From Gemmatimonadota bacterium (GTDB taxonomy: Bacteria > Gemmatimonadota > Gemmatimonadetes > Longimicrobiales > Gaopeijiaceae), in assembly GCA_016209885.1 (NCBI GenBank), contig JACQVF010000052.1, forward strand, positions 1 to 45,742: DNA of 45,742 nucleotides. The letters run 5' to 3'. This document shows, piece after piece, positions 18,074-26,865 of the stretch (the first letter of the stretch is position 1; each line of letters begins with the position of its first letter). The notes beneath the pieces were generated by a model, which was given only the letters and a program-made list of their open reading frames with translations, was not told the DNA's origin and searched no databases. A program made the translations under genes and the position numbers.

Positions 18074-18319
18074 ATGGCGGGAGACATCGAGGCTAGGGTG
18101 AAGGAGATCATCATCAACGAGCTGGGCGTCGAGCCCGAGAAGGTCACTCCGGAAGCCTCGTTTGTCGAGGACCTTGGCGCCGATTCGCTGGACACGGTCG
18201 AGCTCGTGATGGCCTTCGAGGAGGAGTTCGGCATCGATATCCCCGACGAGGACGCGGAGCAGATGCGTACGGTCGGGGACGCCATGGCCTATCTCAGGCG
18301 ACACATGAAGACGGAGTAG
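18074..18319 (+). CDS. acpP: Acyl carrier protein
   Basis: 81-residue acidic carrier protein. The 4'-phosphopantetheine attachment serine is Ser38 in [12 protein letters not shown], followed by the acidic recognition helix (VMAFEEEFG). The ATG at 18074 follows AGGGGGAG and gives a standard ACP N-terminus. An upstream in-frame GTG at 18002 would add 24 Arg/Pro-rich residues foreign to ACPs. The gene lies between fabG and fabF as in most bacteria. Confidence 0.98.
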   Translation: MAGDIEARVKEIIINELGVEPEKVTPEASFVEDLGADSLDTVELVMAFEEEFGIDIPDEDAEQMRTVGDAMAYLRRHMKTE

Positions 18320-18362
18320 CGGAGCAGCCCGTCCGCCGTAGGAGCAGGGAACCAGGAGAGTC

Positions 18363-19631
18363 ATGAGAGAAGCGGTATTCCCGTGCCGCCGGGTCGTGAT
18401 CACCGGGGTGGGCCTCGTCACTCCGGTGGGGCACACCGCGGCGGAGAGCTGGGACGCCCTCCTCCGGGGCACGAGTGGCGCGGGTCTCATCTCGCAGTTC
18501 GAAGCGACGGAGGACTTTCCGACGCGCTTCGCCTGCGAGGTCAAGAACTTCGATGCTACGCCGTACCTCGACGCCAAGGAGATTCGCCGCCTGGACCGCT
18601 TCGCCCAGCTCGCGCTGGTCGCAGCGGCGGAGGCGATGGAGTCGGGCCGACTGGACGGACGCCCGCCCGCCGTGCCGCCCGAGCGCTTCGGGGTCATCTT
18701 CGGCAGCGGGATCGGCGGGATCTCGACGTTCGAGGAGCAGGCGCGGACGCTCGTCGAGAAGGGGCCGAGACGCATCAGCCCCTTCTTCGTTCCCATGTTC
18801 ATCCCGGATATAGCGGCGGGGCTCATCTCGATCCGCTACTGCGCGCAGGGTCCGAACTTCGCCACCGTCTCCGCCTGTGCCTCCAGCGCTCACGCGATCG
18901 GGGACGCGTTCCGCGTCATCCAGCGAGGCGAAGCAGACATCATGATCACGGGCGGCGCGGAGGCGACGGTGACGCCGCTCTCGGTGGCGGGTTTCTCCGC
19001 CATGAAGGCGCTGTCCACGCGGAACGACTCGCCGGATACGGCGAGCCGTCCGTTCGACGCGACGCGCGACGGGTTCGTTCTGGGCGAGGGGGCGGGGTGC
19101 CTGATTCTGGAGAGCCTGGAGCAGGCAGAGAAGCGGGGGGCGGATCCCATCGCGGAAATCGTGGGGTTCGGCCAGTCTGCGGACGCGTACCACATCACGG
19201 CGCCCGCGCCTGGCGGGTTCGGCGCTCGCCTGGCCATGAGCCTCGCACTCCGGGATGCCGGTGTGACTCCCCAGGAGGTGGGCTACATCAATGCCCACGG
19301 GACCTCGACGCCTCAGAACGACAGCTCGGAGACGGCAGCGATCAAAGCGGTGTTCGGGGAGTCGGCGTACAAGCTCGTGATCGGCTCCACGAAGTCCATG
19401 ACGGGACACCTCCTGGGCGCCGCGGGCGCCGTGGAGGCCGTGATCGCGGCGTTCGTCTGCAAGCGTTCTGTCATTCCGCCTACGATCAACTTCACGACGC
19501 CTGATCCCGAGTGTGACCTGGACTATGCGCACAACCGTAAGGTGGAGCGGCCTGTGCGCGTGGCGCTCACGAACTCGTTCGGCTTCGGCGGACACAACGC
19601 TTGTCTGGTGATCCGCCGATGGGAGGGATAG
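18363..19631 (+). CDS. fabF: Beta-ketoacyl-ACP synthase II
   Basis: Elongating condensing enzyme. Catalytic Cys172 lies in TVSACASSAHA, and the two histidines are His312 (NAHGTSTPQND) and His349 (KSMTGHLLGAAG), with Lys344. At 422 residues it is slightly longer than E. coli FabF, because of a short N-terminal extension before RRVVITGVGLVTPVG. AGGAGAG precedes the ATG. It is the last gene of the fatty-acid operon: a repeat-rich 144-base gap follows. Confidence 0.97.
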   Translation: MREAVFPCRRVVITGVGLVTPVGHTAAESWDALLRGTSGAGLISQFEATEDFPTRFACEVKNFDATPYLDAKEIRRLDRFAQLALVAAAEAMESGRLDGRPPAVPPERFGVIFGSGIGGISTFEEQARTLVEKGPRRISPFFVPMFIPDIAAGLISIRYCAQGPNFATVSACASSAHAIGDAFRVIQRGEADIMITGGAEATVTPLSVAGFSAMKALSTRNDSPDTASRPFDATRDGFVLGEGAGCLILESLEQAEKRGADPIAEIVGFGQSADAYHITAPAPGGFGARLAMSLALRDAGVTPQEVGYINAHGTSTPQNDSSETAAIKAVFGESAYKLVIGSTKSMTGHLLGAAGAVEAVIAAFVCKRSVIPPTINFTTPDPECDLDYAHNRKVERPVRVALTNSFGFGGHNACLVIRRWEG

Positions 19632-19637
19632 GCAAGC

Positions 19638-19669
19638 GGGTTAGCAGGTTAGACGGTTAGCGGCTTAGC
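19638..19669. repeat. Degenerate 8-bp GGTTAGC repeat (x4)
   Basis: Four eight-base units, GGGTTAGC, AGGTTAGA, CGGTTAGC and GGCTTAGC, begin just after the fabF stop. The same gap later has GGCATAG twice (19754-19767). A similar GGGTTA(C/G)A pair occurs upstream of lptC at 41238-41253. This is simple-repeat intergenic filler of unknown role. Confidence 0.7.
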
Positions 19670-19775
19670 GGGCGCTGCGTCGTTTGCTCCGTGGCGCGCG
19701 GGCAGGGCGGGATAGGGGCAGACGAGAGGAATACCCGAGAAGGCAAGTACAGGGGCATAGGGCATAGGGGCGTGC

Positions 19776-20924
19776 ATGGCGACGCGTATCGATGTCGTAG
19801 ATGACCAGATCCGGGTGCATCCGTCGGACCCGAGGCTGTTCCCGATCTTCGACAAGGTAGAGGGGGGCGAGCGCCTGGAGCGCGAGGACGGGATTGCCCT
19901 CTTCGAGAGCCATGATCTCCTGGCGATCGGCGCCATGGCGGACCATGCGAACTGCGGGAGGAACGGCGACCGGGTCTTCTTCGCGGCCAACCAGCACATC
20001 AATCCGACGAACCTCTGCGTCCTGCGTCATGTCTGCATCTTCTGCTCGTACGCGCGGACGCCGCGGGAGGACGGCGCGTACACCCTGTCGCTGGAGGAGG
20101 TGTTCGCGGAGGCGGAGTCGGCGCGGGAAACGAAGGTCCGGGAGTTCCACATCGTCGGCGGGCTGCATCCGAAGCTGCGGCTCTCATATTACGAGGACAT
20201 GATCCGGGGGCTGAAGGAGCGCCACCCGGAGGTGAGCATCAAGGCGCTCACGGCCGTGGAGATCGTGCACCTCGCGCGTATCGAGAAGATCCCGGTGGAG
20301 GAAGTGCTCCGGCGGCTGGTGGCCGCAGGCCTGGACACGATGCCGGGCGGTGGGGCGGAGGTCTTCTCCCAGGCGGTGCGCGCCAGCATCGCGGACCGCA
20401 AGCTGGTGGCGGAGGAGTGGCTCGACGTGCACCGGTGTGCGCATCGTCTCGGGATTCCGACGAACTGCACGATGCTCTACGGCCACGTCGAGACGTCGGC
20501 GGACCGGGTGGACCATCTGCTCATGCTGCGCGAACTCCAGGACGAGACGGGCGGCTTCCTGACCTACATTCCGCTGGCGTATCACCCGGACCACAACGAG
20601 CTGGGGCGCCAGCTCGGCCGCGAGGGCACCGCCACGACCGGGTTCGACGACCTGAAGAATCTGGCCGTGGGGCGCCTGCTCCTGGATAACATCCCGCACG
20701 TGAAGACGCACTGGATCATGAACACCATCAAGGTGAGCCAGATCGCGCTGCATTTCGGGGTGGACGACCTGGAGGGCACGGTGGTGCGCGAGAAGATCTA
20801 CCACGAGGCGGGCGCCCAGACGCCTCAAGGGATGCAACTTGGGGAGCTGGTGCAGGTGATCCGCGACGCCGGCCGCCGGCCCGTCGAGCGCGACGCCCGC
20901 TACAACGTGCTCCGCGAGTGGTGA
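19776..20924 (+). CDS. mqnE: Aminofutalosine synthase, radical SAM
   Basis: Radical SAM enzyme of the futalosine menaquinone pathway that makes aminofutalosine from the MqnA product and SAM. Recognised by ANQHINPTNLC, FHIVGGLHPKL, IKALTAVEI, GLDTMPGGGAEVF and TMLYGHVET, all typical of MqnE. The cluster cysteines are Cys81, Cys87 and Cys90, giving CX5CX2C instead of the CX3CX2C normal for the family: two extra residues (about HV) separate the first two. The codons are clean, so this is a real two-residue insertion in this sequence. It shares one base with the mqnC ATG (TGATG). Confidence 0.92.
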   Translation: MATRIDVVDDQIRVHPSDPRLFPIFDKVEGGERLEREDGIALFESHDLLAIGAMADHANCGRNGDRVFFAANQHINPTNLCVLRHVCIFCSYARTPREDGAYTLSLEEVFAEAESARETKVREFHIVGGLHPKLRLSYYEDMIRGLKERHPEVSIKALTAVEIVHLARIEKIPVEEVLRRLVAAGLDTMPGGGAEVFSQAVRASIADRKLVAEEWLDVHRCAHRLGIPTNCTMLYGHVETSADRVDHLLMLRELQDETGGFLTYIPLAYHPDHNELGRQLGREGTATTGFDDLKNLAVGRLLLDNIPHVKTHWIMNTIKVSQIALHFGVDDLEGTVVREKIYHEAGAQTPQGMQLGELVQVIRDAGRRPVERDARYNVLREW

Positions 20925-22222
20925 TGGGCACCTCGCTGAGGGAGCTGCCGATCCTGGAGGTCGTGGCGCCGCGGCTGCGCCCCGCGTCCGCGCCCGTGCC
21001 CGAGCGGCTGCCGCAACCGCGCTACGAGCCCACGCCGCTGGACGCGCGACCGCACGCGGCCGAGATCGCAGAATGGCTCGAGGTCGCGGAGACGACGCCG
21101 CTCCTCGAGCTCGGCGCCCGGGCTCACGCGTTGCGGCTCCGCAAGGCGGCGCCTGACGTGGTCACGTATATCGTGGACCGCAACGTCAACTACACGAACC
21201 TGTGCGTCACGGACTGCAAGTTCTGCGCGTTTTACCGGCGGCCTCGCGACCCTGAGGCGTACGTGCTCCCGTACTGGGAAATCGGGGCGAAGATCGATGA
21301 GGCCAAGGCGCTGGGCGCGGTGCAGGTGCTGCTCCAGGGCGGGCACAACCCGTATCTGCTGCTCGACTGGTACACGGGGCTGCTCCGCTACATCAAGGAG
21401 CACCATTTCATCCACGTCCACGGATTCAGCGCCAGCGAGATCGATATTATCGCCCGGGTCTCGAAGCTTCCCATCGACCGGGTGCTCCTGGAGCTCCACG
21501 ACGCGGGCCTCGACTCCATGCCTGGTGCGGGAGCCGAGATCCTGGTAGACGGCGTGCGGGACGTGATCGCACCGAAGAAGATCGATTCGGCCCGCTGGAT
21601 CGAGATCCACGAGGCCGCCCACGAGCTCGGGATACTTACGACCGCCACCATGATGTACGGCGTGGGGGAGTCGCTCGAGGATCGGCTGGAGCACCTGCTC
21701 AAGCTGCGGGCATCGCAGGCCCGCGCCCTCGCCCGGGGCCGCGGCTACTACACGGCGTTCATCGCCTGGTCGTTCCAGCCCCTGCACACCGCCATGGAGG
21801 CGTGGGACGTGCGCCTGGGGAGCGGCATGGATTATCTGCAGATCACCGCCCTCAGCCGACTGATCCTCGACAACTTCGGCAGCGTGCAGGTGAGCTACGT
21901 GACGCAGGGGCCGAAGATGGCGCAGATCGCCCTGACCTTCGGGGCCAATGACTTCGGCTCGCTCATGATCGAGGAGAACGTGGTGAGCGCGGCGGGCACG
22001 AACTTCATCATGCCGGAGCGCGAGATGCGCCGCATCATCGAGGATGCGGGCTTCCGGCCGCGCCGTCGCTACCAGGATTACAGGCTGGTGGAGGAAGACG
22101 ACGAGGGCTGTCCGTGCTGTGTGGCACGCTGGCGGTTGCGTGCGGCCCACGGGGCGACGGGTGCCGGGCGCCCGGTGTCCGTGGCACACCGGGCCCAGGG
22201 TCCGAGTACGCCGCTCTCGTAG
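20924..22222 (+). CDS. mqnC: Cyclic dehypoxanthinyl futalosine synthase, radical SAM
   Basis: Radical SAM enzyme that cyclises dehypoxanthine futalosine in menaquinone synthesis. The canonical CX3CX2C motif is intact (Cys94, Cys98, Cys101 in NLCVTDCKFCAFYRRP), with LLQGGHNP, HGFSASEI and MPGAGAEIL, all characteristic. I start it at the ATG in TGATG. Two GTG codons just upstream are possible but less economical. The N-terminus has about 55 residues before the conserved core, and the C-terminus a tail of about 40 Arg/Ala-rich residues including GCPCC, so the protein (432) is longer than most MqnC. Confidence 0.93.
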   Translation: MGTSLRELPILEVVAPRLRPASAPVPERLPQPRYEPTPLDARPHAAEIAEWLEVAETTPLLELGARAHALRLRKAAPDVVTYIVDRNVNYTNLCVTDCKFCAFYRRPRDPEAYVLPYWEIGAKIDEAKALGAVQVLLQGGHNPYLLLDWYTGLLRYIKEHHFIHVHGFSASEIDIIARVSKLPIDRVLLELHDAGLDSMPGAGAEILVDGVRDVIAPKKIDSARWIEIHEAAHELGILTTATMMYGVGESLEDRLEHLLKLRASQARALARGRGYYTAFIAWSFQPLHTAMEAWDVRLGSGMDYLQITALSRLILDNFGSVQVSYVTQGPKMAQIALTFGANDFGSLMIEENVVSAAGTNFIMPEREMRRIIEDAGFRPRRRYQDYRLVEEDDEGCPCCVARWRLRAAHGATGAGRPVSVAHRAQGPSTPLS

Positions 22223-22334
22223 GGTGCGGAGCCGGCGGGCGGCGAGGGGACCGTCGACGGCCGGTTTCCGACTTTCCTTCCGCAGTGGCTTCGTGACCTT
22301 TCCTGCGTAGGCCGTGTGGATCCCGGGGGCTCGA

Positions 22335-22745
22335 GTGAGCAAGGTCCTGATTCTCATGGGGAGCGAGAGCGATCGGGAGCGCATGGAGAAGGCGCTCCCG
22401 ATCCTGCAGGAGGTGGGCGTCGAGGTGGAGGTGCGCGTTTCCAGCGCGCACCGCGATCCGGACGGCACGGCGGAGCTGGCGCGGACGGCGGCGGAGCGGG
22501 GGTTCGGTGTCGTGATCTGCGGCGCGGGACTATCGGCAGCACTGCCGGGAGTCGTAGCCGCACACACGAAGCTGCCCGTCATCGGCGTGCCGCTGTCGGC
22601 GGGCACGCTGGGCGGAGTGGATGCGCTCTTCTCCACCGTGCAGATGCCTCCGGGCGTGCCTGTGGGGTGTGTGGGAATCGACAACGCGAGGAACGCGGCG
22701 TACCTGGCGCTCCGGATTCTGGGGGTGCGGGAAAGGGGAGCGTAG
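22335..22745 (+). CDS. purE: N5-carboxyaminoimidazole ribonucleotide mutase
   Basis: Purine-pathway mutase of the PurE class. The core motifs are MGSESDRERMEKALPIL, the active-site SAHRDP, VICGAGLSAALPG and VIGVPLSAGTLGGVDALFS. Two points are odd. In most class I PurE the last-but-one motif reads GGAAHLPG, but here that His is Ala. The protein is only 136 residues instead of about 160. The GTG at 22335 preceded by GGGGG gives a normal N-terminus; another in-frame GTG at 22314 would add seven residues. purK is not adjacent. Confidence 0.85.
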   Translation: MSKVLILMGSESDRERMEKALPILQEVGVEVEVRVSSAHRDPDGTAELARTAAERGFGVVICGAGLSAALPGVVAAHTKLPVIGVPLSAGTLGGVDALFSTVQMPPGVPVGCVGIDNARNAAYLALRILGVRERGA

Positions 22746-22779
22746 CGCGGTCTCGCCTCGCTGAACTGAGAAGAGTCGC

Positions 22780-23310
22780 ATGCGCATCGGGTTCGGCTAC
22801 GATTCGCACCGCTTCGACCCGAGCCGTCCGCTGATCCTGGGTGGCATCCGGATCCCCGCGGCGAGCGGGCTGGCGGGGCATTCGGACGCGGACGCAGTGG
22901 CTCACGCGATCATTGACGCGCTGTTAGGGGCAGCCGCCGCCGGCGATATCGGCACCCACTTCCCGCCGGACGATCCTCGCTGGAAGGACGCGGACTCCAT
23001 GCACCTTCTCGAGCAGGCGGTGCGCGTGCTTGGCGGGCGGGACTACAGGGTGGTGAACGTGGACGTCACGGTGGTATGCGAGAGGCCGCGGATCGGATCC
23101 CATGCCCGCGCCATGCAGGAGCGTCTGGCCAAGGCGATGGGCCTTCGTGCTACTCAGGTGTCCATCAAGGCGAAGACGAACGAGGGGCTTGGCTGGATCG
23201 GCGCGGCGGAAGGGCTGGCGGCGTGCGCGGTGGCGCTGATCGAGGAGGGAGGGGCGGCCGACGGCGCAGGAGGAGGGCCCCCGGGCCCCGGTCGCACGTT
23301 GGCTGGCTGA
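22780..23310 (+). CDS. ispF: 2-C-methyl-D-erythritol 2,4-cyclodiphosphate synthase
   Basis: Enzyme of the non-mevalonate isoprenoid pathway, which supplies among other things the menaquinone side chain. Zinc ligands Asp8, His10 and His42 are present (GYDSHRF and AGHSDADAVAHAIIDALLG). GDIGTHFPPDDP and KTNEGLGWIGAAEG are also diagnostic. The last 20 or so residues form a Gly/Pro-rich tail beyond the usual end (about 157 residues). It stands alone here, without ispD beside it. Confidence 0.95.
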   Translation: MRIGFGYDSHRFDPSRPLILGGIRIPAASGLAGHSDADAVAHAIIDALLGAAAAGDIGTHFPPDDPRWKDADSMHLLEQAVRVLGGRDYRVVNVDVTVVCERPRIGSHARAMQERLAKAMGLRATQVSIKAKTNEGLGWIGAAEGLAACAVALIEEGGAADGAGGGPPGPGRTLAG

Positions 23311-23351
23311 CGGCGGGGTGAGCTCGAGGTCCGCGCGCTTCGCCTCTCTCC

Positions 23352-23960
23352 ATGCAGAGCGTCCTCCATATCCTCGATGGCCTGCCGCCCGTTGTCATCT
23401 ACGTCTTCCTGGGCGCTGGCGCTGCCGCCGAGAACATCGTACCTCCGGTCCCGGCGGACACATTCGTCCTGTTGGGCGGCTTCCTGGCGGCGCTGGGGCA
23501 GGCCGATGGCTGGACCGTCTTCCTCGTGACGTGGGGGGCGAACGTGGCGTCCGCGCTCGCCGTCTACGGGGCGGGTCACAGGTACGGCGGCCTGTTCTTC
23601 AGGACCGCGGTGGGCCGCCGCCTGCTGAGCCAACGACAGCTCTCGAGACTGCGGCGCTTCTACGAGCGGTGGGGTGTGCCCGCCATCTTCTTCACTCGCT
23701 TTCTCCCGGGGCTGCGCGCGGTGGTCCCGGTGTTCGCCGGGGTCACGCACCAGCGTTTCCTCGCGGTGGCCGTGCCCGTGGCGGCGGCCTCGGCCCTCTG
23801 GTACGGTGCGCTGGTCTGGCTCGGCACCCTCGCGGGTCGCAATCTGGAGGAGATCGCGGCGTGGGTGGGCGACGTGAACCGCATTCTGCTCCTGGTCTCC
23901 GTTGTGCTGGCGGCGACCGCAGCCGTTTGGTGGCTCAGGACCCGAAAGCATCGGGATTGA
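23352..23960 (+). CDS. DedA family membrane protein
   Basis: 202-residue DedA (SNARE-associated/VTT) membrane protein. The family is linked to membrane homeostasis and, in some members, to flipping of lipid carriers or phospholipids. Seen here are the re-entrant acidic motif AAAENIVPPVPADTF near residues 25-40, the FxRFxPGxR signature as FFTRFLPGLRAVVP, and four to five hydrophobic segments. It lies in the same orientation between ispF and a XerD-like recombinase, with gaps of 41 and 66 bases. The substrate cannot be inferred. Confidence 0.88.
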   Translation: MQSVLHILDGLPPVVIYVFLGAGAAAENIVPPVPADTFVLLGGFLAALGQADGWTVFLVTWGANVASALAVYGAGHRYGGLFFRTAVGRRLLSQRQLSRLRRFYERWGVPAIFFTRFLPGLRAVVPVFAGVTHQRFLAVAVPVAAASALWYGALVWLGTLAGRNLEEIAAWVGDVNRILLLVSVVLAATAAVWWLRTRKHRD

Positions 23961-24026
23961 GCCGGCCCTGCGCTTCCGGCGTGGCGTACGCTTGGAGCGG
24001 GGGCCCCCGCGGGCGAGGCTGAGCGC

Positions 24027-24923
24027 ATGGCGGCGAGCGCGTTCCGCCTTGAGCAGTTCTCCGATTACCTGGTTTTCGAGCGTGGGCTCTCCGAGCGTAC
24101 ACGGGAGGCGTATGGGCGCGACCTCGTGCGGCTCCTGGCGTTCCTGAAGGTGCGCGGGATACACACGCCGGGGGCGGTGGGTGGTGGTGACCTCCGGGCC
24201 TACGTCTTCCACTTGAAAGACTCCGGCCTTCAGGCCACCTCCATCCGCAGGGCGATCTCGTCCATTCGTTCCTACTTTGGATTCCTGGTGGCCGAGGGCG
24301 CCATCGTCTCTGACCCCAGCGAACGGCTGGAGGCGCCCCGGGTGTGGCGGCGTCTGCCCTCCGTGCTCAGCCGGGAGGAGATGGAGCGGCTGCTGGAGGC
24401 GCCTGATCCGGGGGACGCCCTCTACTGGCGGGACCGGGCGATCCTGGAGTTCCTGTACGCCACGGGGGTGCGGGTCTCCGAGCTGGTGGGGATCCGGCTG
24501 GTGGACCTGGACCTCGAGGGCGGGTTCTGCGTCGTGTTGGGAAAGGGAGCGAAGGAGCGCATGGTGCCGCTGGGCCGGCCTGCACGCCACGCGGCGCGGC
24601 GCTACCTGGACGATGTGCGCTCCGCTGTCGAGCGCGGGATGGGGCGGGCGATGCTTTTTCTGAACGCCCAGGGGCGACCGATCTCACGGATGGGCGTGTG
24701 GACCATCGTTCGCAACTACGCCCGCCGTGCAGGGCTGGAGAAGCGGATCTCACCCCACACGTTGCGCCACACGTTCGCGACCCATTTGCTCGAGGGCGGC
24801 GCCGATCTGGTGGCCGTCCAGGAGCTCCTCGGCCACGCGGACATCTCCACGACACAGATCTACACGCACCTGGATCGGGAGTATCTGAAAGACATCCACC
24901 GGCGGTACCACCCCCGCGGGTAG
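24027..24923 (+). CDS. xerD: Tyrosine recombinase XerD-type
   Basis: Chromosome-dimer-resolution type site-specific recombinase (298 residues, normal size). The N-terminal SAM-like core-binding domain covers about 1-105. The catalytic residues are Arg149 (GVRVSEL), Lys173 (GKGAKER), His244 and Arg247 (HTLRHTFATHL), His270 (LGHADISTTQIYTH) and the nucleophile Tyr279. No integrase-like neighbours or att sites are visible, so it is a housekeeping Xer protein and not part of a mobile element. XerC or XerD identity is my best call only. Just upstream is a 14-base GC palindrome (23997-24010). Confidence 0.9.
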   Translation: MAASAFRLEQFSDYLVFERGLSERTREAYGRDLVRLLAFLKVRGIHTPGAVGGGDLRAYVFHLKDSGLQATSIRRAISSIRSYFGFLVAEGAIVSDPSERLEAPRVWRRLPSVLSREEMERLLEAPDPGDALYWRDRAILEFLYATGVRVSELVGIRLVDLDLEGGFCVVLGKGAKERMVPLGRPARHAARRYLDDVRSAVERGMGRAMLFLNAQGRPISRMGVWTIVRNYARRAGLEKRISPHTLRHTFATHLLEGGADLVAVQELLGHADISTTQIYTHLDREYLKDIHRRYHPRG

Positions 24924-25015
24924 GAGGGCGGCCGCCCAGGAGAGCGGATCCGCGGCGGGAAGAAAAGCAGGGCGGACGGGAGTCGGTGGTTCCTGCATCC
25001 GGGCTCCCGCTCCAG

Positions 25016-25039
25016 CTCACGGGCTCACGGGCTCACGGG
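25016..25039. repeat. 8-bp tandem repeat CTCACGGG (x3)
   Basis: Three exact copies overlap the stop codon of the S41 protease gene (TGA on the minus strand at 25033-25035). They lie in the convergent gap after xerD, which also holds the 12-base palindrome GGGCGGCCGCCC (24926-24937). No T-run terminator is seen. Confidence 0.75.
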
Positions 25040-26649
25040 CGCGGCAGCGGCTGCGCAGCGCCGTCGATCCAGGCGAAGAGCTCGGCCTGGGTGTGCGCCT
25101 GCCCCAGGCGGCGGAGCGCCTCGGCCAGGGCCAGGTCGCGCTCGGCCCGCAGCTCGAGCGCGCGGCCCGGGCGCCCGCTCCGCCCGGCGAACTCGATCTC
25201 CGCCTGCCAGCGCAGGTACCGGCGGGCGATCGGGTTGCGCACGGCGTCGGAGGGGATTCCGGCGTCCACGAGGTCAGCGAGGAATCCGTCGAACCCATCC
25301 TTCGAGATACCGGCCGCCGTGTTCCCGTTTGCGCGGGTCTCCCGGAAGGCGAACTCCGTGATCTGCGCACTCAGGGACACCTTCGCGGCTGCGGAGGCGC
25401 TCCAAAGCTCGCGTTCCGCCGTCCGCAACGTGTCGTCGTGCACGATCACGTCGGGAATGATGCCGCCACCGCCCGGCAACTTGCGTCCACCGGGCGTGAA
25501 CACCTGCTTCAGGCTATCGTTCGTCTCCGGCAGAAGATTCCCGTCCCGGCCCCGCGGGCGGTTCAGCGACCGGCCCAAAGGGGTGTACCAGCTCCCGGTG
25601 GTGAGACGCAGCCAGCGCCGCTGGGGCAGCGGTACGAGGGTCTGCACGAGGCCCTTGCCGAACGTCTGCTCGCCGATCACGAGTGCGCGGTCGTGGTCCT
25701 GGAGCGCGCCCGCAACGATCTCGGCAGCGGACGCCGTGAACTCATCCACGAGCACAATCATAGGGAGGTTCGGAATCCGCGCAGGGTGACGCGCGCGGAA
25801 CGCGCTCTGCTCCTCCGGTCCGCGCCCTCGGATCGACGCGATGACCTGGTCACGCGACAGGAAGAGGTCCGCGGTGCCGATCCCCTCGTCCAGATAGCCA
25901 CCCGGATTGCGGCGCAAGTCCAGGATGAGGCCGTTCATGCCCCGGATCTCGCTGAGCGCCGAGTCCACCTCGGCGACGGCTCCGCGAGAGAGGCGGTCCA
26001 GGTGAACATAGCCGACGGAGTCCGCGACCAGGGTGGCGGTTACGGCGGAGACGTGAACTTCGTCCCGGTGAACGCGGTGGGGAAGCGGCTCGGCGATGCC
26101 CTCCCGCTGGATGACGAGCGAGACGATGGTCCCGCGCTCACCGCGAATGCGGGCGGCGGCATCGGCGGTGCTCCACCCCGCCGTGCTCTCGTCTTCCACG
26201 GCGACGATGCGATCGCCGACCTGCAGCCCGGCGGAGTCCGCCGGCGTCCCGCGGAACACGGCCGTGATGGTGATGAAGTTGCTGAGCTGGGTGATCTGCA
26301 CGCCGATGCCGGCGTAGTTGCCGGTGGTATTCTCCTCGAACGCACTGTACTCGTCCGCGGTGAAGACCGTGGCGTAGGGGTCCTTGAGCTCCTGAACGAG
26401 CCCCTGGATGGCCAACTCCCAGACGGCCGAGTCGCTGAGCTCGGTGAGCGAATACTGGCGGATCGCATCGGCCAGGCGCAGAAAGACCTGGGCCTCGAGC
26501 GTCTGGACGAGCTCCTGGGCTCTCTCGGGGTCAGGTGCCCGAGTCGGCGGCCGCTGCACGCCCTGCTGGCCGAGGGCCGGGGCGGCCGAAGCGATCGCCA
26601 GAGCCAGAGCAAGAGCAGCACGAGCCATACGCCGGGCGGTTCGCATCAT
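25033..26649 (-). CDS. S41 family C-terminal processing protease
   Basis: Exported serine protease of the CtpA/tail-specific family, with a Ser-Lys dyad. The N-terminus is a signal peptide (RMARAALALALAIA, cleavage near ALG-QQ). A PDZ domain lies at about residues 110-190 (YAGIGVQIT, PADSAGLQVGDRI). The protease core has LRRNPGGYLDEG, the nucleophile Ser307 in DEFTASAAEIV and the base Lys332 in EQTFGKGLVQT. I chose the ATG-ATG at 26649; a TTG at 26682 would only add residues ahead of the signal peptide. It likely acts in the periplasm on envelope proteins. It is downstream of, and co-oriented with, the M1 peptidase gene. Confidence 0.92.
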   Translation of the reverse strand: MMRTARRMARAALALALAIASAAPALGQQGVQRPPTRAPDPERAQELVQTLEAQVFLRLADAIRQYSLTELSDSAVWELAIQGLVQELKDPYATVFTADEYSAFEENTTGNYAGIGVQITQLSNFITITAVFRGTPADSAGLQVGDRIVAVEDESTAGWSTADAAARIRGERGTIVSLVIQREGIAEPLPHRVHRDEVHVSAVTATLVADSVGYVHLDRLSRGAVAEVDSALSEIRGMNGLILDLRRNPGGYLDEGIGTADLFLSRDQVIASIRGRGPEEQSAFRARHPARIPNLPMIVLVDEFTASAAEIVAGALQDHDRALVIGEQTFGKGLVQTLVPLPQRRWLRLTTGSWYTPLGRSLNRPRGRDGNLLPETNDSLKQVFTPGGRKLPGGGGIIPDVIVHDDTLRTAERELWSASAAAKVSLSAQITEFAFRETRANGNTAAGISKDGFDGFLADLVDAGIPSDAVRNPIARRYLRWQAEIEFAGRSGRPGRALELRAERDLALAEALRRLGQAHTQAELFAWIDGAAQPLPRP

Positions 26650-26865
26650 CGAGTGCTCGCTCACCAAGGAGTCTACTCCCAACGCGTGAAGGCTTTAACC
26701 CCTGCCGCCGCCGTCGCGTTCCCTGGGCGTCCCCGGACCCCGATGCTCCGGTCGGGTCCGTGCCACCGCGGGACGTCCGCCCGCGGCTCGGGCAGCCGCG
26801 GCGGTGCGGCCGCCGATCCGGGTTACAGCGAGGCTACCCCCTGATCTCGCGCGGCGGCGGCCAGC

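Noticed and set aside
23997..24010. GCGGGGGCCCCCGC palindrome before xerD as an operator
   Set aside because: Pure G/C palindromes of this size arise easily at this base composition, and no second copy or promoter is next to it.
24027..24923. Integrase of a mobile element
   Set aside because: The protein has XerD length and motifs, and there are no flanking direct repeats, tRNA target or mobile genes.
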